DNA from: UBA4416 sp964543545
GTDB taxonomy: Bacteria; Bacteroidota; Bacteroidia; B-17B0; Aurantibacillaceae
Length of the DNA: 64,000 nucleotides
Assembly: GCA_964543545.1 (NCBI GenBank)
Contig: CAZIYT010000005.1
Location: 124,001-188,000 of the forward strand
Direction: 5' to 3'
Shown here: positions 45,965 through 54,833 of the stretch, piece after piece
Layout: each line of letters opens with the position of its first letter
How positions within the stretch are numbered: position 1 is the first letter of the stretch
Notes under the pieces: model-generated
Told to the model about the DNA's origin: nothing
Seen by the model: only the letters and a program-made list of their open reading frames with translations
The model's database searches: none
Program-made: the position numbers and the translations under genes

Positions 45965-46198
45965 ATGGAACTCAGGGCGGGACAAAAAACAGCACAAATC
46001 GGCTTATTCAATAAAAGGCATTTAAAAGTATTCCTCATTTCCGGCAACCTCGACCTTCTCTTAAAAGACCGGGAGCAGATCGTTACCAAAACTCATTACA
46101 CGACTCCGGGCCTTTGCTTCAGTGAAGCCACCGAAACCCTTTCCTCTTTCCAGTTCGAATCGCAGGTGGGGGCTAAGTTTGAGTATGAGTTGGAGTGA
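45965..46198 (+). CDS. Small protein, paralogue of the 29746-29976 product
   Basis: 77 residues, ATG 45965. It shares with the other small protein the pattern MEL-(R/K)-AG, RHLKVFLISGNLDLLLK against RQLTVTLMSGSLKLFLK, and an end with Phe/Tyr and acidic residues. No domain recognised. The pairing of two such genes in one window supports a real small protein family. Confidence 0.5.
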   Translation: MELRAGQKTAQIGLFNKRHLKVFLISGNLDLLLKDREQIVTKTHYTTPGLCFSEATETLSSFQFESQVGAKFEYELE

Positions 46199-46220
46199 AA
46201 CCTCTTTTACGATAATCACT

Positions 46221-46250
46221 TGTCATGCTGAACTTGCTTAGCTCTGCTGA
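46221..46250. repeat. Dispersed repeat, inverted copy of the 20663 element
   Basis: TGTCATGCTGAACTTGCTTA, the complement of the AAGTTCAGCAT element at 20663-20692. It lies at the 3' end of the mrr gene. Confidence 0.55.
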
Positions 46251-46312
46251 TTTTACAATTCAGAATCTTACTTCAAAATTCAAAGACAAGAAAAACTCAG
46301 TAGTCTGAGCAC

Positions 46313-47260
46313 TTATTTCTTATCCTCCATCGCGTCCCAAAAGTCACTATCGAGCTTCTTGATGGTAATGACCTGTTCGCTTTGCATACCGAGGCCATAC
46401 TCATAAATATGACCGGCTAATTCTTCGCCGCTAATCAATACAATGGTAGGCATACCATTCAGGCCTTTGACATAATCGAGGGCTGGTTGGGTATAATAAG
46501 AGGTTGTGATAAAGATTCCTTTCCTGGATTGAGTGACTAACAACGAGCCGGCAAAATTTCGAACATCCTCACTCCCTATGCCATTGGTACGGCTGTATTT
46601 TTTTGCCTGTATATAAATACGCCCCAGGCCCAGTATATCTTCCTTTATGATTCCATCAATCCCTTTATCGTTAGTGGCTTGCGTCACGGTTCCCGAATCT
46701 TTGACTTCACCGCCATAGCCCATTTTTTGAAGTAGGGCAACAACAAGGTGTTCAAAAGCCCGTGGTGATTTACTGATCACCGTGTCGAGGATCTCATCCA
46801 TGACCGATTGCTTGATATTATTATAAGACTGATACAGCTTTTCCTGCGGTGTCAGCTTTTCTTTAGACGTTAGCTTTTCCTGTGTAAGGGGCTTAGTTTC
46901 TACAACTTCTATAGTTGTATCTTCTGTTTTACCGGCCTCCCTTTGTGCCATTTGCTTATCGATGTAAGAATCGATCATGGTTGGAGTAGAGAGCATTTCA
47001 ATCCCTTTGGGAGTAATTTCATAGATGGCTCTTCGCGGCCTCGAAACCAGGTCGGTGAGGGCAAGGTAAGTTAAAGCCCATGAAATACGGTCTTTAAACA
47101 TCGGGCCATTTCCGGACGGATACATCCGCTCTACTTCTTCTTCGCTCAGCCCAAGACTTTTGCTGAGTGGCTCAACCATATCTTTGGAGCCTGCGGCACC
47201 ATGAGCTTTCAGAAATTGTAATACCGGCAGGCGGAGTTCATTGTGTTTGGGGATGGGCAT
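46313..47260 (-). CDS. mrr: Mrr-type restriction endonuclease
   Basis: 315 residues. An N-terminal winged-helix domain (LRLPVLQFLKAHGAAGSKD...LTDLVSRPRRAIYEITPKG, about 10-90), then a charged linker and a C-terminal Mrr nuclease (PD-(D/E)xK) domain: E170 in AFEHLVVALLQKMGYGG, D202 in NDKGIDGII, and Q218-A-K220 in RIYIQAKKYS. All catalytic residues are present. Mrr enzymes cut modified DNA or DNA under stress. No cognate methyltransferase or other R-M gene is nearby, which fits a modification-dependent type IV enzyme. An AT-rich 240-bp gap separates it from upstream genes. Confidence 0.9.
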   Translation of the reverse strand: MPIPKHNELRLPVLQFLKAHGAAGSKDMVEPLSKSLGLSEEEVERMYPSGNGPMFKDRISWALTYLALTDLVSRPRRAIYEITPKGIEMLSTPTMIDSYIDKQMAQREAGKTEDTTIEVVETKPLTQEKLTSKEKLTPQEKLYQSYNNIKQSVMDEILDTVISKSPRAFEHLVVALLQKMGYGGEVKDSGTVTQATNDKGIDGIIKEDILGLGRIYIQAKKYSRTNGIGSEDVRNFAGSLLVTQSRKGIFITTSYYTQPALDYVKGLNGMPTIVLISGEELAGHIYEYGLGMQSEQVITIKKLDSDFWDAMEDKK

Positions 47261-47500
47261 AGATTCAGGTATTAATCAGGGAGTATTTTATTCGCAAGTT
47301 TAGTAAAATAAAATGGAATATTTTGGAAGACCTTAACGTGATGTAAATCTGTTGATAAAATACCTACCTGATTTTCCAATTCTTCGACAGAAAAAATCGC
47401 GGAGACAAATCTGCCTTTGAGACTTGAGTTGAAATAAAGATTCAAAAATTTAATAAAGAATCCAGGAACATTTAAGGTCAGCCTCAAGGGTGTTTAGATT

Positions 47501-47977
47501 TTATTTCTTCGGTACAATTAGCACATGCACCCTCTTTAAGTTAATGGTAGCATCGTAATAGAGGATGTAGTCCAGGTCTTCTTTTTTGAACACATATACT
47601 TTATAGAGTGTTTTACCTTTTCCGTATTGTATAAATGCAGGAAGATTCCCCGTGATCTCTTTAATTTTAGCATCCAGCATTCCGCCATTTTCCTTTCCAA
47701 GAGTAGTCATTTCCGTAGAAAGCAGGATGGTATCTTTGATCAGGTAAGAGAGCTCCAGGTCTTTGACACCTTCAATGGAAGCTGAAGCGAAAGTGACCTT
47801 GCCATTCGCAGCAATGCTATCGGCTTTTAAGTCACAGTATTGAACCAGCCTGTATTTCTTTCCAGGATAGGCGATGTCTTTGAGCTTTGTCTTTCCCACC
47901 CAGTCGAAGGTATATGACTGGGAGTTTACTGCTGTCGTCATCAAAAAAAAACAGAAAATGATCGATAGGGTTTTCAT
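47501..47977 (-). CDS. Exported protein of unknown function
   Basis: 158 residues. Signal peptide MKTLSIIFCFFLMTTAVNSQ; mature chain with alternating strands (SYTFDWVGKTKLKDIAYPGKKYR, GVKDLELSYLIKDTILLSTEM, LYKVYVFKKEDLDYILYYDA). One Cys (in YCDLKADS). No recognised domain. It is 49 bp downstream of the duplicated lipoprotein gene on the same strand, so the two are probably one operon. Confidence 0.65.
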   Translation of the reverse strand: MKTLSIIFCFFLMTTAVNSQSYTFDWVGKTKLKDIAYPGKKYRLVQYCDLKADSIAANGKVTFASASIEGVKDLELSYLIKDTILLSTEMTTLGKENGGMLDAKIKEITGNLPAFIQYGKGKTLYKVYVFKKEDLDYILYYDATINLKRVHVLIVPKK

Positions 47978-48026
47978 AGAGAGAAGAGTTATGCCGGCAA
48001 CCTAGTGTTGCCGGCATGATAAGTTT

Positions 48027-49475
48027 TTATTTTGGATCGGCTGTTTTAACAATACAACATTTTGGGCTAGGCGGCTCCACACACTTTAGTGTAGTTGTAT
48101 TCCCTACTGTTGTAATCATCGACTGCTCACCATTGATCCAGGTATCTTTTGTGCCACCTTTTTTCTTCCTGATGAGCTCTACTTTTACAGGATCTGGTTG
48201 ATATACAAAATTGAAGCTTTCACTGTTTTCAATAGTAATTTGAGTTGTATTGGCATCCGGACTGGACTTTATTAAGTTTTCACCAACAAGGATATTTGTA
48301 TTACACAAGCTGATAATTTTACTTTTGCTATTATATCCTGCAAAGTAGCGGGCGTTTAAATTTGGGCGGGCAATCTCCATTAAACTTATAGAAGATGGTT
48401 TAAGGGCTGTATTTGTAATAAGAATATTTGTTAACAGCATATCGGAAATGTCCGGATTTAAGATCATTCTGTTAATATTGTCCGGGCTCATAGTTTTGTT
48501 TGATGTAGTGATGAGCTCAAAGACATACTTATCAAATGTACAGAATTTATTGATTAATTCTGTCATAACCGGTGCCTGAATATCCGTTATGCTCAATTCA
48601 GCACCTTTTTCATAATCATTAAGAGAAGCATCATTTAACAGGTCGATTAATTCTCCATCATCAATGGTTAATTCTGCGCTGGCCTGCTTCACTATTTTCA
48701 TGCATTTGGTATTGGGTGGTGTTGAACATGAAATGCTATGTACCGTCGTGCCATCCGAACCGGTTGTGGAAGACTGGCTTTTATCCCCAAGCGTCCATTC
48801 TGTTTTATCTTTATCTCTTACCCTGGCAACCACATTGACATCATTTGCCCCGGCATAATTCACAAATGAACGAAAGACAGGATTTATAAACTTAAAGGAT
48901 TTTCCCGCGCAGGTATAGATGACATAACTTTTAGGGGCATAAATCATTTTTAGATCACAAAGGCTAATAGCCTTATCATAGTCTTTCAGAACATTCAATT
49001 CGCGCATCATAATTCCCGGCCTGAGTTCGGTAATCCGACTCTCCGTTTGCGGTTCAATGGGTAATTGGGCAGCAATGATATTACTTAAAGTAGCATCATC
49101 AAAATAGCTGTTCTTTGAGATCGCAATCAAATTATCATCAGAAATTTTGCATACCTGGAAGATCAACTCCATATTAAATAATCCAAATTCTGTTGAGCGC
49201 TCCAATATAGCTAATGCTACGGCAGGCGTCAGATTATCGTACTCTATGAGTAATGAGGTTTTTTCGCTTCCGGTTAGTGCTTCATCATTAATGATGCTCA
49301 AGGCCTCACGTTCATCACAGGCCTTTCGATGATTATTATTTCCAGGAGTGTTATTTTGATTACTTATTGCAGGAACAGCCTGGTTAGCTTTGCTATTGTC
49401 TTTCCGGCAAGAATAGATAGTTATGCCTGCTGTAACCGATAACAGAACAGATAATATGAGAATACTTTTTTTCAT
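48027..49475 (-). CDS. Internally duplicated lipoprotein of unknown function
   Basis: 482 residues. Lipoprotein signal MKKSILILSVLLSVTAGITIYSC (Cys23), a Pro/Asn-rich linker, then two similar halves: about 56-265 and 274-478. Both begin with a Leu-rich helical part (REALSIINDEALTGSEKTSL / GELIDLLNDASLNDYEKGAE), continue through DDNLIAI and PDNINRM segments, and end with a conserved tail (EWTLGDKSQSSTTGSDGTTV ... PPNTKCMKIVKQA against DTWINGEQSMITTVGNTTT ... PPSPKCCIVKTA). The family is not one I recognise. Expected on the outer membrane or in the periplasm. First gene of a two-gene operon with 47501-47977. Confidence 0.7.
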   Translation of the reverse strand: MKKSILILSVLLSVTAGITIYSCRKDNSKANQAVPAISNQNNTPGNNNHRKACDEREALSIINDEALTGSEKTSLLIEYDNLTPAVALAILERSTEFGLFNMELIFQVCKISDDNLIAISKNSYFDDATLSNIIAAQLPIEPQTESRITELRPGIMMRELNVLKDYDKAISLCDLKMIYAPKSYVIYTCAGKSFKFINPVFRSFVNYAGANDVNVVARVRDKDKTEWTLGDKSQSSTTGSDGTTVHSISCSTPPNTKCMKIVKQASAELTIDDGELIDLLNDASLNDYEKGAELSITDIQAPVMTELINKFCTFDKYVFELITTSNKTMSPDNINRMILNPDISDMLLTNILITNTALKPSSISLMEIARPNLNARYFAGYNSKSKIISLCNTNILVGENLIKSSPDANTTQITIENSESFNFVYQPDPVKVELIRKKKGGTKDTWINGEQSMITTVGNTTTLKCVEPPSPKCCIVKTADPK

Positions 49476-49530
49476 TGGAGGGAATTTAAAGATGATTATT
49501 AGATGAGTGCCACAATTCTACCTAATCCCT

Positions 49531-49564
49531 AAATAAAAACACCTAAGGCTATCCTTAGGTGTTC
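49531..49564 (-). terminator. Minus-strand terminator
   Basis: AACACCTAAGG and CCTTAGGTGTT pair perfectly around CTAT; on the minus strand this is followed by TTTTTATTT. It would end transcripts coming from the right, that is from the 50193 gene through the repeat array, before the lipoprotein promoter. Confidence 0.8.
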
Positions 49565-49689
49565 ATAACTTCCACGGAATGCAAATCCAAGATCTTGCTC
49601 TTTAAAAGATGTCCTACTACCCCCGACTCTTTCAACAGAAAGCCACGCATACAGTCTTAACAAAACTTTAACAACCAATTCGGTTTAGA

Positions 49690-50151
49690 TGATCGGTTTT
49701 AACAGCTGCTGCAATCCTCCGCTTATAAGCAGCAGGCATCGTTGTACCGGTAAGAGCCCGGGACTTCAGGATAAATAGTGCCGTTTTCAGAGTGGAAGTA
49801 ATTCGCCTAAGAACAGAAGCCATCTACTTAAAGACAGATGCTGTTGTTATACCGATAGAGGCAAGCGAGGTAATAACAGGTATCAGCGTGTTGATAGCGG
49901 AGGCTATGTCCTTAAAGACAGGTACTGCCGGCTTCATCATGGAAGCAGTCTGCTTAAAGAAAGGCGTGGTCCTGTTAATGACAGGAGCAATCTGCTTAAC
50001 GATCCATCTTGTCCTCTTAATCACAGAAGCCCTCCTTATCAGGACAGGTGCTGTCGTTAGCATCGTAAAAGAAATTCATTTAAAGCTGGATGCAGCTGAT
50101 CTAAAGACAGAAGTCATCCATTGGATGATACAAGCGATTTACGAAGCGAAC
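49690..50151. repeat. Array of 22 degenerate 21-bp units
   Basis: Cutting the sequence into consecutive 21-mers from 49690 gives 22 units that resemble one another, such as GAAGCCATCTACTTAAAGAC-A, GAGGCTATGTCCTTAAAGAC-A and GAAGCAGTCTGCTTAAAGAA-A. From unit 6 onward (49795) 14 of 17 begin with G and 8 end with ACA. Read on the plus strand they would encode heptads such as EAIYLKT, EAMSLKT and EAVCLKK. However, the frame has TAA at 49726 and TGA at 49690, and the opposite frame is also interrupted, so coding is doubtful. 21 bp is two helical turns. Confidence 0.75.
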
Positions 50152-50192
50152 GTCTTGTTGAAACTTCATTCGCGGGCTTCGGGCTTCCCGGC

Positions 50193-50768
50193 TCACCCCG
50201 GCAATACAAAGCGCTCTTCGATCTTTTTCAGAAGCGCGCTGCTTTGGTCGGGAGTAAGGATCCGGGAGTTTTCGAGTACCATTACCTTACCCAGAAAAAG
50301 CTGCCTCCAGTTTTTCTTATCGAGGAAATAGTAGCTTTTCATTTCATTGAGCTCCAGCTTAAGCTTCATAAAATTACTGCGGTCGCTGGTTTTCAGGGCC
50401 GGGATCAGGTTCACCATCTCTTCAATATTCTGGTCGAGCTCCCGGCGCTCGTTTCGTTTGAAATACACAAAAGGCAGGTCCCTCTCCTGGTAGTCGAGCT
50501 CGTTCTTCAGATAGAACAGAACTACTTTGTAAAATTTATTGAAGCGGCAGTCGGTATGATCCGTATCCGCACAAAACTGCTGGTGCCTCTCCTGGTTTGC
50601 CTTCACCAGCTCCTGGAGCCTTTCCAGGAAAACGATGCAATGGATATTCTTTTTATAGTTGAGCATGGCTTTGCGGCACTGCTCTATAAAACTCCGGTGA
50701 TCGGCACATGACCTGATCACGTAAAGCATAAAATCATCGGCCTGCTGTTGTATGGCGTTTTTTTTCAA
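50193..50768 (-). CDS. Helical protein of unknown function in a LytTR operon
   Basis: 191 residues from a TTG at 50768; an ATG at 50729 gives 178 residues. Rich in Lys, Glu, His and aromatic residues, with several Cys (RSCADHRS, IEQCRKAM, CADTDHTDC) and no signal peptide or membrane segment. Long helices (KKNIHCIVFLERLQELVKANQE, NKFYKVVLFYLKNELDYQE) suggest a helical bundle; RteC-type proteins of conjugative elements have a similar length and look, but I see no firm motif. It is 52 bp downstream of the LytTR gene, so it is probably its operon partner. Confidence 0.6.
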   Translation of the reverse strand: MKKNAIQQQADDFMLYVIRSCADHRSFIEQCRKAMLNYKKNIHCIVFLERLQELVKANQERHQQFCADTDHTDCRFNKFYKVVLFYLKNELDYQERDLPFVYFKRNERRELDQNIEEMVNLIPALKTSDRSNFMKLKLELNEMKSYYFLDKKNWRQLFLGKVMVLENSRILTPDQSSALLKKIEERFVLPG

Positions 50769-50820
50769 GATAAAAGGAATGAAAGGTGATCTTCAAAACC
50801 AAACCGGAATCTCCCGGCAC

Positions 50821-51255
50821 TTAATCTTCGGTCATGTATTTGGATGGATTTATAAAATACTTGGCGATGCAATCCTTATAGGCAAGGCCCAGGCCAAGGG
50901 TCATCTCATTTTTAAGTCCTACCTGCTTTTTGCTCACGTCTACAAAATCGATCCACTGCACATTCACAATATAGGCGCGGTGCACCCTTTCGAAGCCTAC
51001 AGGCAAGATGCACTGCACTTTATACAAAGGGCTTCTGCACACGATGTACTCGCCATTGCTAAAGAACAGCAGCGATAATTTTTCGCGCGCTTCAATATAG
51101 ATCACATCATTGAAATCGATCTTCGTCCATTTCTGTGTATCGAGCTTAATGAATGCGGTGCTCCGGCCTTTTGAAAAAGCAGTCCGCAGGGATGAAAGCT
51201 CCTGTCTCTGATCTGCTTCGGGCTGCACGGTTTTGATGGCTGATTCTGTTTGCAT
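50821..51255 (-). CDS. LytTR-domain DNA-binding protein
   Basis: 144 residues from the ATG at 51255; a GTG at 51282 would add nine. The C-terminal LytTR fold is clear: IKLDTQKWTKIDFNDVIYIEAREKLSLL, then RSPLYKVQCILPVGFERVHRAYIVNVQWID. The EA-(R/D)-x-(K/N)-Y/L and F-x-R-(V/I)-H-(R/K) motifs mark DNA-recognition strands. No receiver domain, so a stand-alone regulator. Candidate binding sites (21-bp spaced repeats) lie upstream at 51526 and 51744. Operon with the 50193 gene. Confidence 0.85.
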   Translation of the reverse strand: MQTESAIKTVQPEADQRQELSSLRTAFSKGRSTAFIKLDTQKWTKIDFNDVIYIEAREKLSLLFFSNGEYIVCRSPLYKVQCILPVGFERVHRAYIVNVQWIDFVDVSKKQVGLKNEMTLGLGLAYKDCIAKYFINPSKYMTED

Positions 51256-51525
51256 GGTTTTAGGTTTACGTTTTTTACCCACTACTTCAAGTATTAAATA
51301 TCAATCCACTTTTTGCCAGGAAACTTCTTCCGCCGGCCGAAGCCCGTTTGCGGAAAACCTCCTCACTTTTAACATTCGGAAAAAAATTTCGTTAAAACAT
51401 TTCATCCCTGATTTTTCCCGGTTTATGCTTCTAAATAATAAAGCCGGTAACAAAAAACAGCCATGAAAGAACGTCACAAAAATAAATTCTATAAGCGCAT
51501 GTTTTATCAGACCAATCGGGGTTTA

Positions 51526-51777
51526 AGGACTAACTAAGATTTTAATATGATTAACTAATATTTACACCATACTATCCCCTACTTTATTTACTCTTGAAAA
51601 CAGGATCGACCATCCGATCCAGGGCAAAATACAGGCAATGATTATCAGGAAGATACCAGGCACGGGTTACAGGAATTTGGAGTGAATTGAAAGGCCTTTT
51701 TATTTTTAACGATTTTGCCACTCAAACCCATACGACATCACATAGGACTATCCTGGAATTTTACAGGATTAACTAAG
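51526..51777. promoter_or_regulatory. Two pairs of 21-bp-spaced direct repeats, possible LytTR operators
   Basis: Pair 1: AGGACTAACTAAG at 51526 and ATGATTAACTAAT at 51547 (10 of 13 bases equal, starts exactly 21 bp apart). Pair 2: AGGACTATCCTGG at 51744 and AGGATTAACTAAG at 51765 (8 of 13, again 21 bp apart). On the minus strand the core reads TTAGTTA(G/A)TC. LytTR regulators bind direct repeats whose centres are about two helical turns apart. The pairs lie upstream of the LytTR gene at 51255; the rest of the 51256-51866 spacer shows no gene. Confidence 0.45.
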
Positions 51778-51866
51778 ATAAGAGTTAGCAAACCTGATAG
51801 AGAAGATCCATTTTTTAACATTTTGAGCGTTTTCAGGTAATTTTACGTTCCCCCCTAACTGAAAGA

Positions 51867-54782
51867 TCAGACAGGAAGCTTGATTTCCACAAGGGTGCCC
51901 CGCTCACCGGGATCAGATTCCGCGAGGTTTTTAATGGTGAACTCAGAACCTTTCACCAGCGACAGGCGCTCTTTAAGATTGTCGATTCCGATAGACACGT
52001 AGCCGTGTTTGCTATGCTCCTGCCAGGTGATTCCCACACCGTTATCGCGCACACGGATATGGAGGTAGTCCTGATCCTGCTCCATCGTTATCTCCAGGTA
52101 GCCTGTTATCCCTGCTCCGAGCGGCAGAATGCCATGCAGGATGGCGTTCTCCAGCAGAGGCTGTATGATCATATTCGGAATGAGGGAAAATGTATCGACT
52201 GAGGCATGGATCCGGATCGCATATTCAAGCTTGTCGCCGCAACGCAGCTTTTCCAGCTCCAGGTACAGGCTTAGCCGGTTGACCTCCTCGTTGATGCTGA
52301 TGTATTTTTCGCCGGCATAGCTGAGGGTGATCCGGATCAGGCGGGCAAACTTAGCAATGTAATCCGAGGCCTGGAAAGGATCTTTATTCATGACGAAGCT
52401 CTGAATGGCTCCCAGCGTATTGAAAATAAAATGCGGGTTCACGGCGGCGCTAAGGGCCTCGTAGCGCAGGTCTTCCAGCTTCTGCTGAAGCTCTACATTT
52501 TTCTCTGCCTTCTCGCGGATCCTGCGGATCCAGAGCTTCACGAGCACAAACACCAGGATGGAGATAAGCACCAGCACCTTCACCCAAAAGGCGAGCGTGG
52601 TATAAAAAGGATAATCGGCGCTGATGGTTACTTCCGCTTCCCGGCCCCAGTTTACCCCGTTCGTAGAAGCCTGGATGATGACCTGGTGCTCGCCGTAACC
52701 CATTTCGCGCAGGCTTATTTTTTTGGTGTTGATAATGGTCCAGCTGCGGCCTTTGTTGAGCGTATAGCGGAAGTAAAGATCGTGAGGGCTGCTCAGCTCT
52801 ATGGCCGAAAAATAAATATCAACGTCATCGTGCCCCGAAGCCAGTTTCACCTGCCGCGTGGCATCATAGATGCTATCGCCCGACTGCACCTTCAATAAGA
52901 TGATATCGGGATTCTTTACCACAAAGCTGTCCATCCTGGTAATATCGATGATGGACAAACCGCTGTTGGTAGCCACATAGATCCGGTTTGCCGCTTTCTC
53001 GTAGAAGAGCCTGTTGATCTCATGCGACCGCATGAAAGGACTGCCCGAGATGCGCTTCAGGAAGTTGCCCTTCCATACCAGCAAGCCCTTGTTAAAGCCT
53101 ATCCACAGGCGGCCCGCGCCATCAATGGCCAGCGACGACAGGTTTTTCAGCGGCATGCCCTTTACTTCTTTTACCAGGTGCGTGCGGTGATCCTTCAGGA
53201 TATAAAGCCCCGTTTCGCTTGCCAGGTATACCGTTCCCGAAGCATCCGTCATAATATCATTCACCTTCGAGCGGATCTGCTTCATGCGCAGGGAAGTTTT
53301 TTTCTCAAGATCTACCAGGTAACAGGCGCCGGTGGTAGCAACGATCACGTGCGACCGGTCTTTCCGGAAGATCTTGGTACAATGGCCAATGACCGTGTCC
53401 AGCCTGATCGTTTCTTTCTCCTTCAATGTCCCTTTTGTGAAGTCCAGGATTGCCACATGCACCGTATTCCCCCATTGATTGTACACTACCAGCGAATCGT
53501 TCATCATGCAGAGCCTGCGTGCAGTCATCTGGTAATAGCTTTTTCCCGAAACCTTATCTTCAATTTTTTTCAGCTGTCGCATCTCCATACCGGCCACCGC
53601 CATCAATAAGGTATTGCCGGCCCTGGTAATGCCATAGTAGAAATGCTCCCTGGCATCGCCCAGGCGTGCAAAGGCTTTACCCTCCTGGTGGACGATGCCG
53701 AGCGAAGTTGCCATATAGGTGCCCTCCGTCTTACTCACATACACATCATGTATGGACGCATCGTACACCTCGCTGTTGCCCGAAAACGTAGAGATATAGG
53801 AATTCAGGACACAATAGGTGCCTTTGTTGTAGGTGTTCACCCAGAGGTTTCCATCGCGGTCTTCGAACATGCTGGTGATGATGCATACATTCCCCTGGTT
53901 AAGCAGGGCCGAAATTTCCTGGTAAGCCTTATTGCCCTGCCCGTAATGGTCATAGATCACCAATCCGAAGATGCGGCTGTTATACACAAACAAGGTATTG
54001 CCTGCATAAAAATCACATGTTACGGAATCTATGATCTCACGGTTCTTCATGCAATAGATCATATTCCTGCTGGAGATCCAGAGCCGGTCGTCGGCATCCA
54101 CGCTCAAAGCGCCGATATCTTTAGCGGACAACAGCGGGTTGTTGAGCTTAGCGGAGCTGAAGCCTTTGATGCTGTAAAGCCCTTGCTGCCCGTAATAAAT
54201 GCTGCCGTCGCTGGTCTTTGCCATACAAAAGGGCTTGTGAATGTCCTGGCTGCCTATCAGGTATTTTTTGTGCCGCTCCACATCATAGGCGGCCACATGG
54301 TTGTCTGTGGTTCTGAAATACAGAACATTCTTATCATATACCAGGCGGTAGCCCTGGTAATCCACATCAGAGATGCCAAGGCCGAGCTTTTGGGCGCGGT
54401 TGCGCTCGCCCACCATCAGGAAACCGCCGTAGGTACCGGCAATGATCCGGTTTTTGCTGATCGAAAGCGAAATAACAGTGGAACTTCCATCCTCATATTC
54501 GCCCATATCCAGGTCCACAAAATCGCTCCCATCAAAATGGCACAAGCCTTTGTCGGTGGCAAACCAGATAAAGCCCGCGCTATCCTGCAGGCAACTGTAT
54601 ACGGTAGAGCTCGGCAGCCCATTGATGGTGGAATAGTTCCTGTAAACATACTGCGCCGGCGCCTGGTGGAAAAACAGTACGCAGAGGAAAGAGAGCAGAT
54701 GTATCTTCTTTAAAACAGAACAGCTTCCCTGCTGTATGCCTGCAGGATCCTGGAAAAGCGGTGGGGGTCGTCTGTTGGCCAT
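51867..54782 (-). CDS. LytS-type sensor histidine kinase with propeller sensor
   Basis: 971 residues. A hydrophobic export segment (KKIHLLSFLCVLFFHQAPA) lies about 26 residues from the ATG. It is followed by a two-component-regulator propeller (repeats such as NGLPSSTVYSCLQDSAGFIWFATDKGL and DDRLWISSRNMIYC), then a Y_Y_Y-like Ig domain (DVDIYFSAIELSSPHDLYFRY...) and a membrane helix (WVKVLVLISILVFVLVKLWI). The cytoplasmic kinase has NPHFIFN with H784 and the HATPase boxes IIQPLLENAILHG and VRDNGVGI. It lies 51 bp after its LytTR response regulator and is transcribed with it. The periplasmic propeller probably senses a carbohydrate or peptide; unknown. Confidence 0.92.
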   Translation of the reverse strand: MANRRPPPLFQDPAGIQQGSCSVLKKIHLLSFLCVLFFHQAPAQYVYRNYSTINGLPSSTVYSCLQDSAGFIWFATDKGLCHFDGSDFVDLDMGEYEDGSSTVISLSISKNRIIAGTYGGFLMVGERNRAQKLGLGISDVDYQGYRLVYDKNVLYFRTTDNHVAAYDVERHKKYLIGSQDIHKPFCMAKTSDGSIYYGQQGLYSIKGFSSAKLNNPLLSAKDIGALSVDADDRLWISSRNMIYCMKNREIIDSVTCDFYAGNTLFVYNSRIFGLVIYDHYGQGNKAYQEISALLNQGNVCIITSMFEDRDGNLWVNTYNKGTYCVLNSYISTFSGNSEVYDASIHDVYVSKTEGTYMATSLGIVHQEGKAFARLGDAREHFYYGITRAGNTLLMAVAGMEMRQLKKIEDKVSGKSYYQMTARRLCMMNDSLVVYNQWGNTVHVAILDFTKGTLKEKETIRLDTVIGHCTKIFRKDRSHVIVATTGACYLVDLEKKTSLRMKQIRSKVNDIMTDASGTVYLASETGLYILKDHRTHLVKEVKGMPLKNLSSLAIDGAGRLWIGFNKGLLVWKGNFLKRISGSPFMRSHEINRLFYEKAANRIYVATNSGLSIIDITRMDSFVVKNPDIILLKVQSGDSIYDATRQVKLASGHDDVDIYFSAIELSSPHDLYFRYTLNKGRSWTIINTKKISLREMGYGEHQVIIQASTNGVNWGREAEVTISADYPFYTTLAFWVKVLVLISILVFVLVKLWIRRIREKAEKNVELQQKLEDLRYEALSAAVNPHFIFNTLGAIQSFVMNKDPFQASDYIAKFARLIRITLSYAGEKYISINEEVNRLSLYLELEKLRCGDKLEYAIRIHASVDTFSLIPNMIIQPLLENAILHGILPLGAGITGYLEITMEQDQDYLHIRVRDNGVGITWQEHSKHGYVSIGIDNLKERLSLVKGSEFTIKNLAESDPGERGTLVEIKLPV

Positions 54783-54833
54783 GAATGAAGCAAAAAGCCT
54801 GTTTTAAAGGTATACATTTAATGGCGCAGATGC

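Noticed and set aside
46313..47260. Possible complete restriction-modification system.
   Set aside because: Only Mrr is present; no methyltransferase or specificity gene lies nearby.
47272..47487. 71-codon frame upstream of mrr.
   Set aside because: TTG start only, no domain, AT-rich composition; not convincing as a gene.
49690..50151. Possible CRISPR array because of regular repeats.
   Set aside because: Units are 21 bp and contiguous with no unique spacers; no cas gene is near.
49792..50331. GTG-started frame across the 21-bp array giving heptads such as EAIYLKT.
   Set aside because: The array extends upstream through in-frame stops, the frame continues antisense into the next gene, and only a GTG start is available. 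Reported as a repeat instead.
53643..54713. Open frame of 356 codons on the plus strand.
   Set aside because: Antisense to the propeller histidine kinase; no signal, motif or start context.
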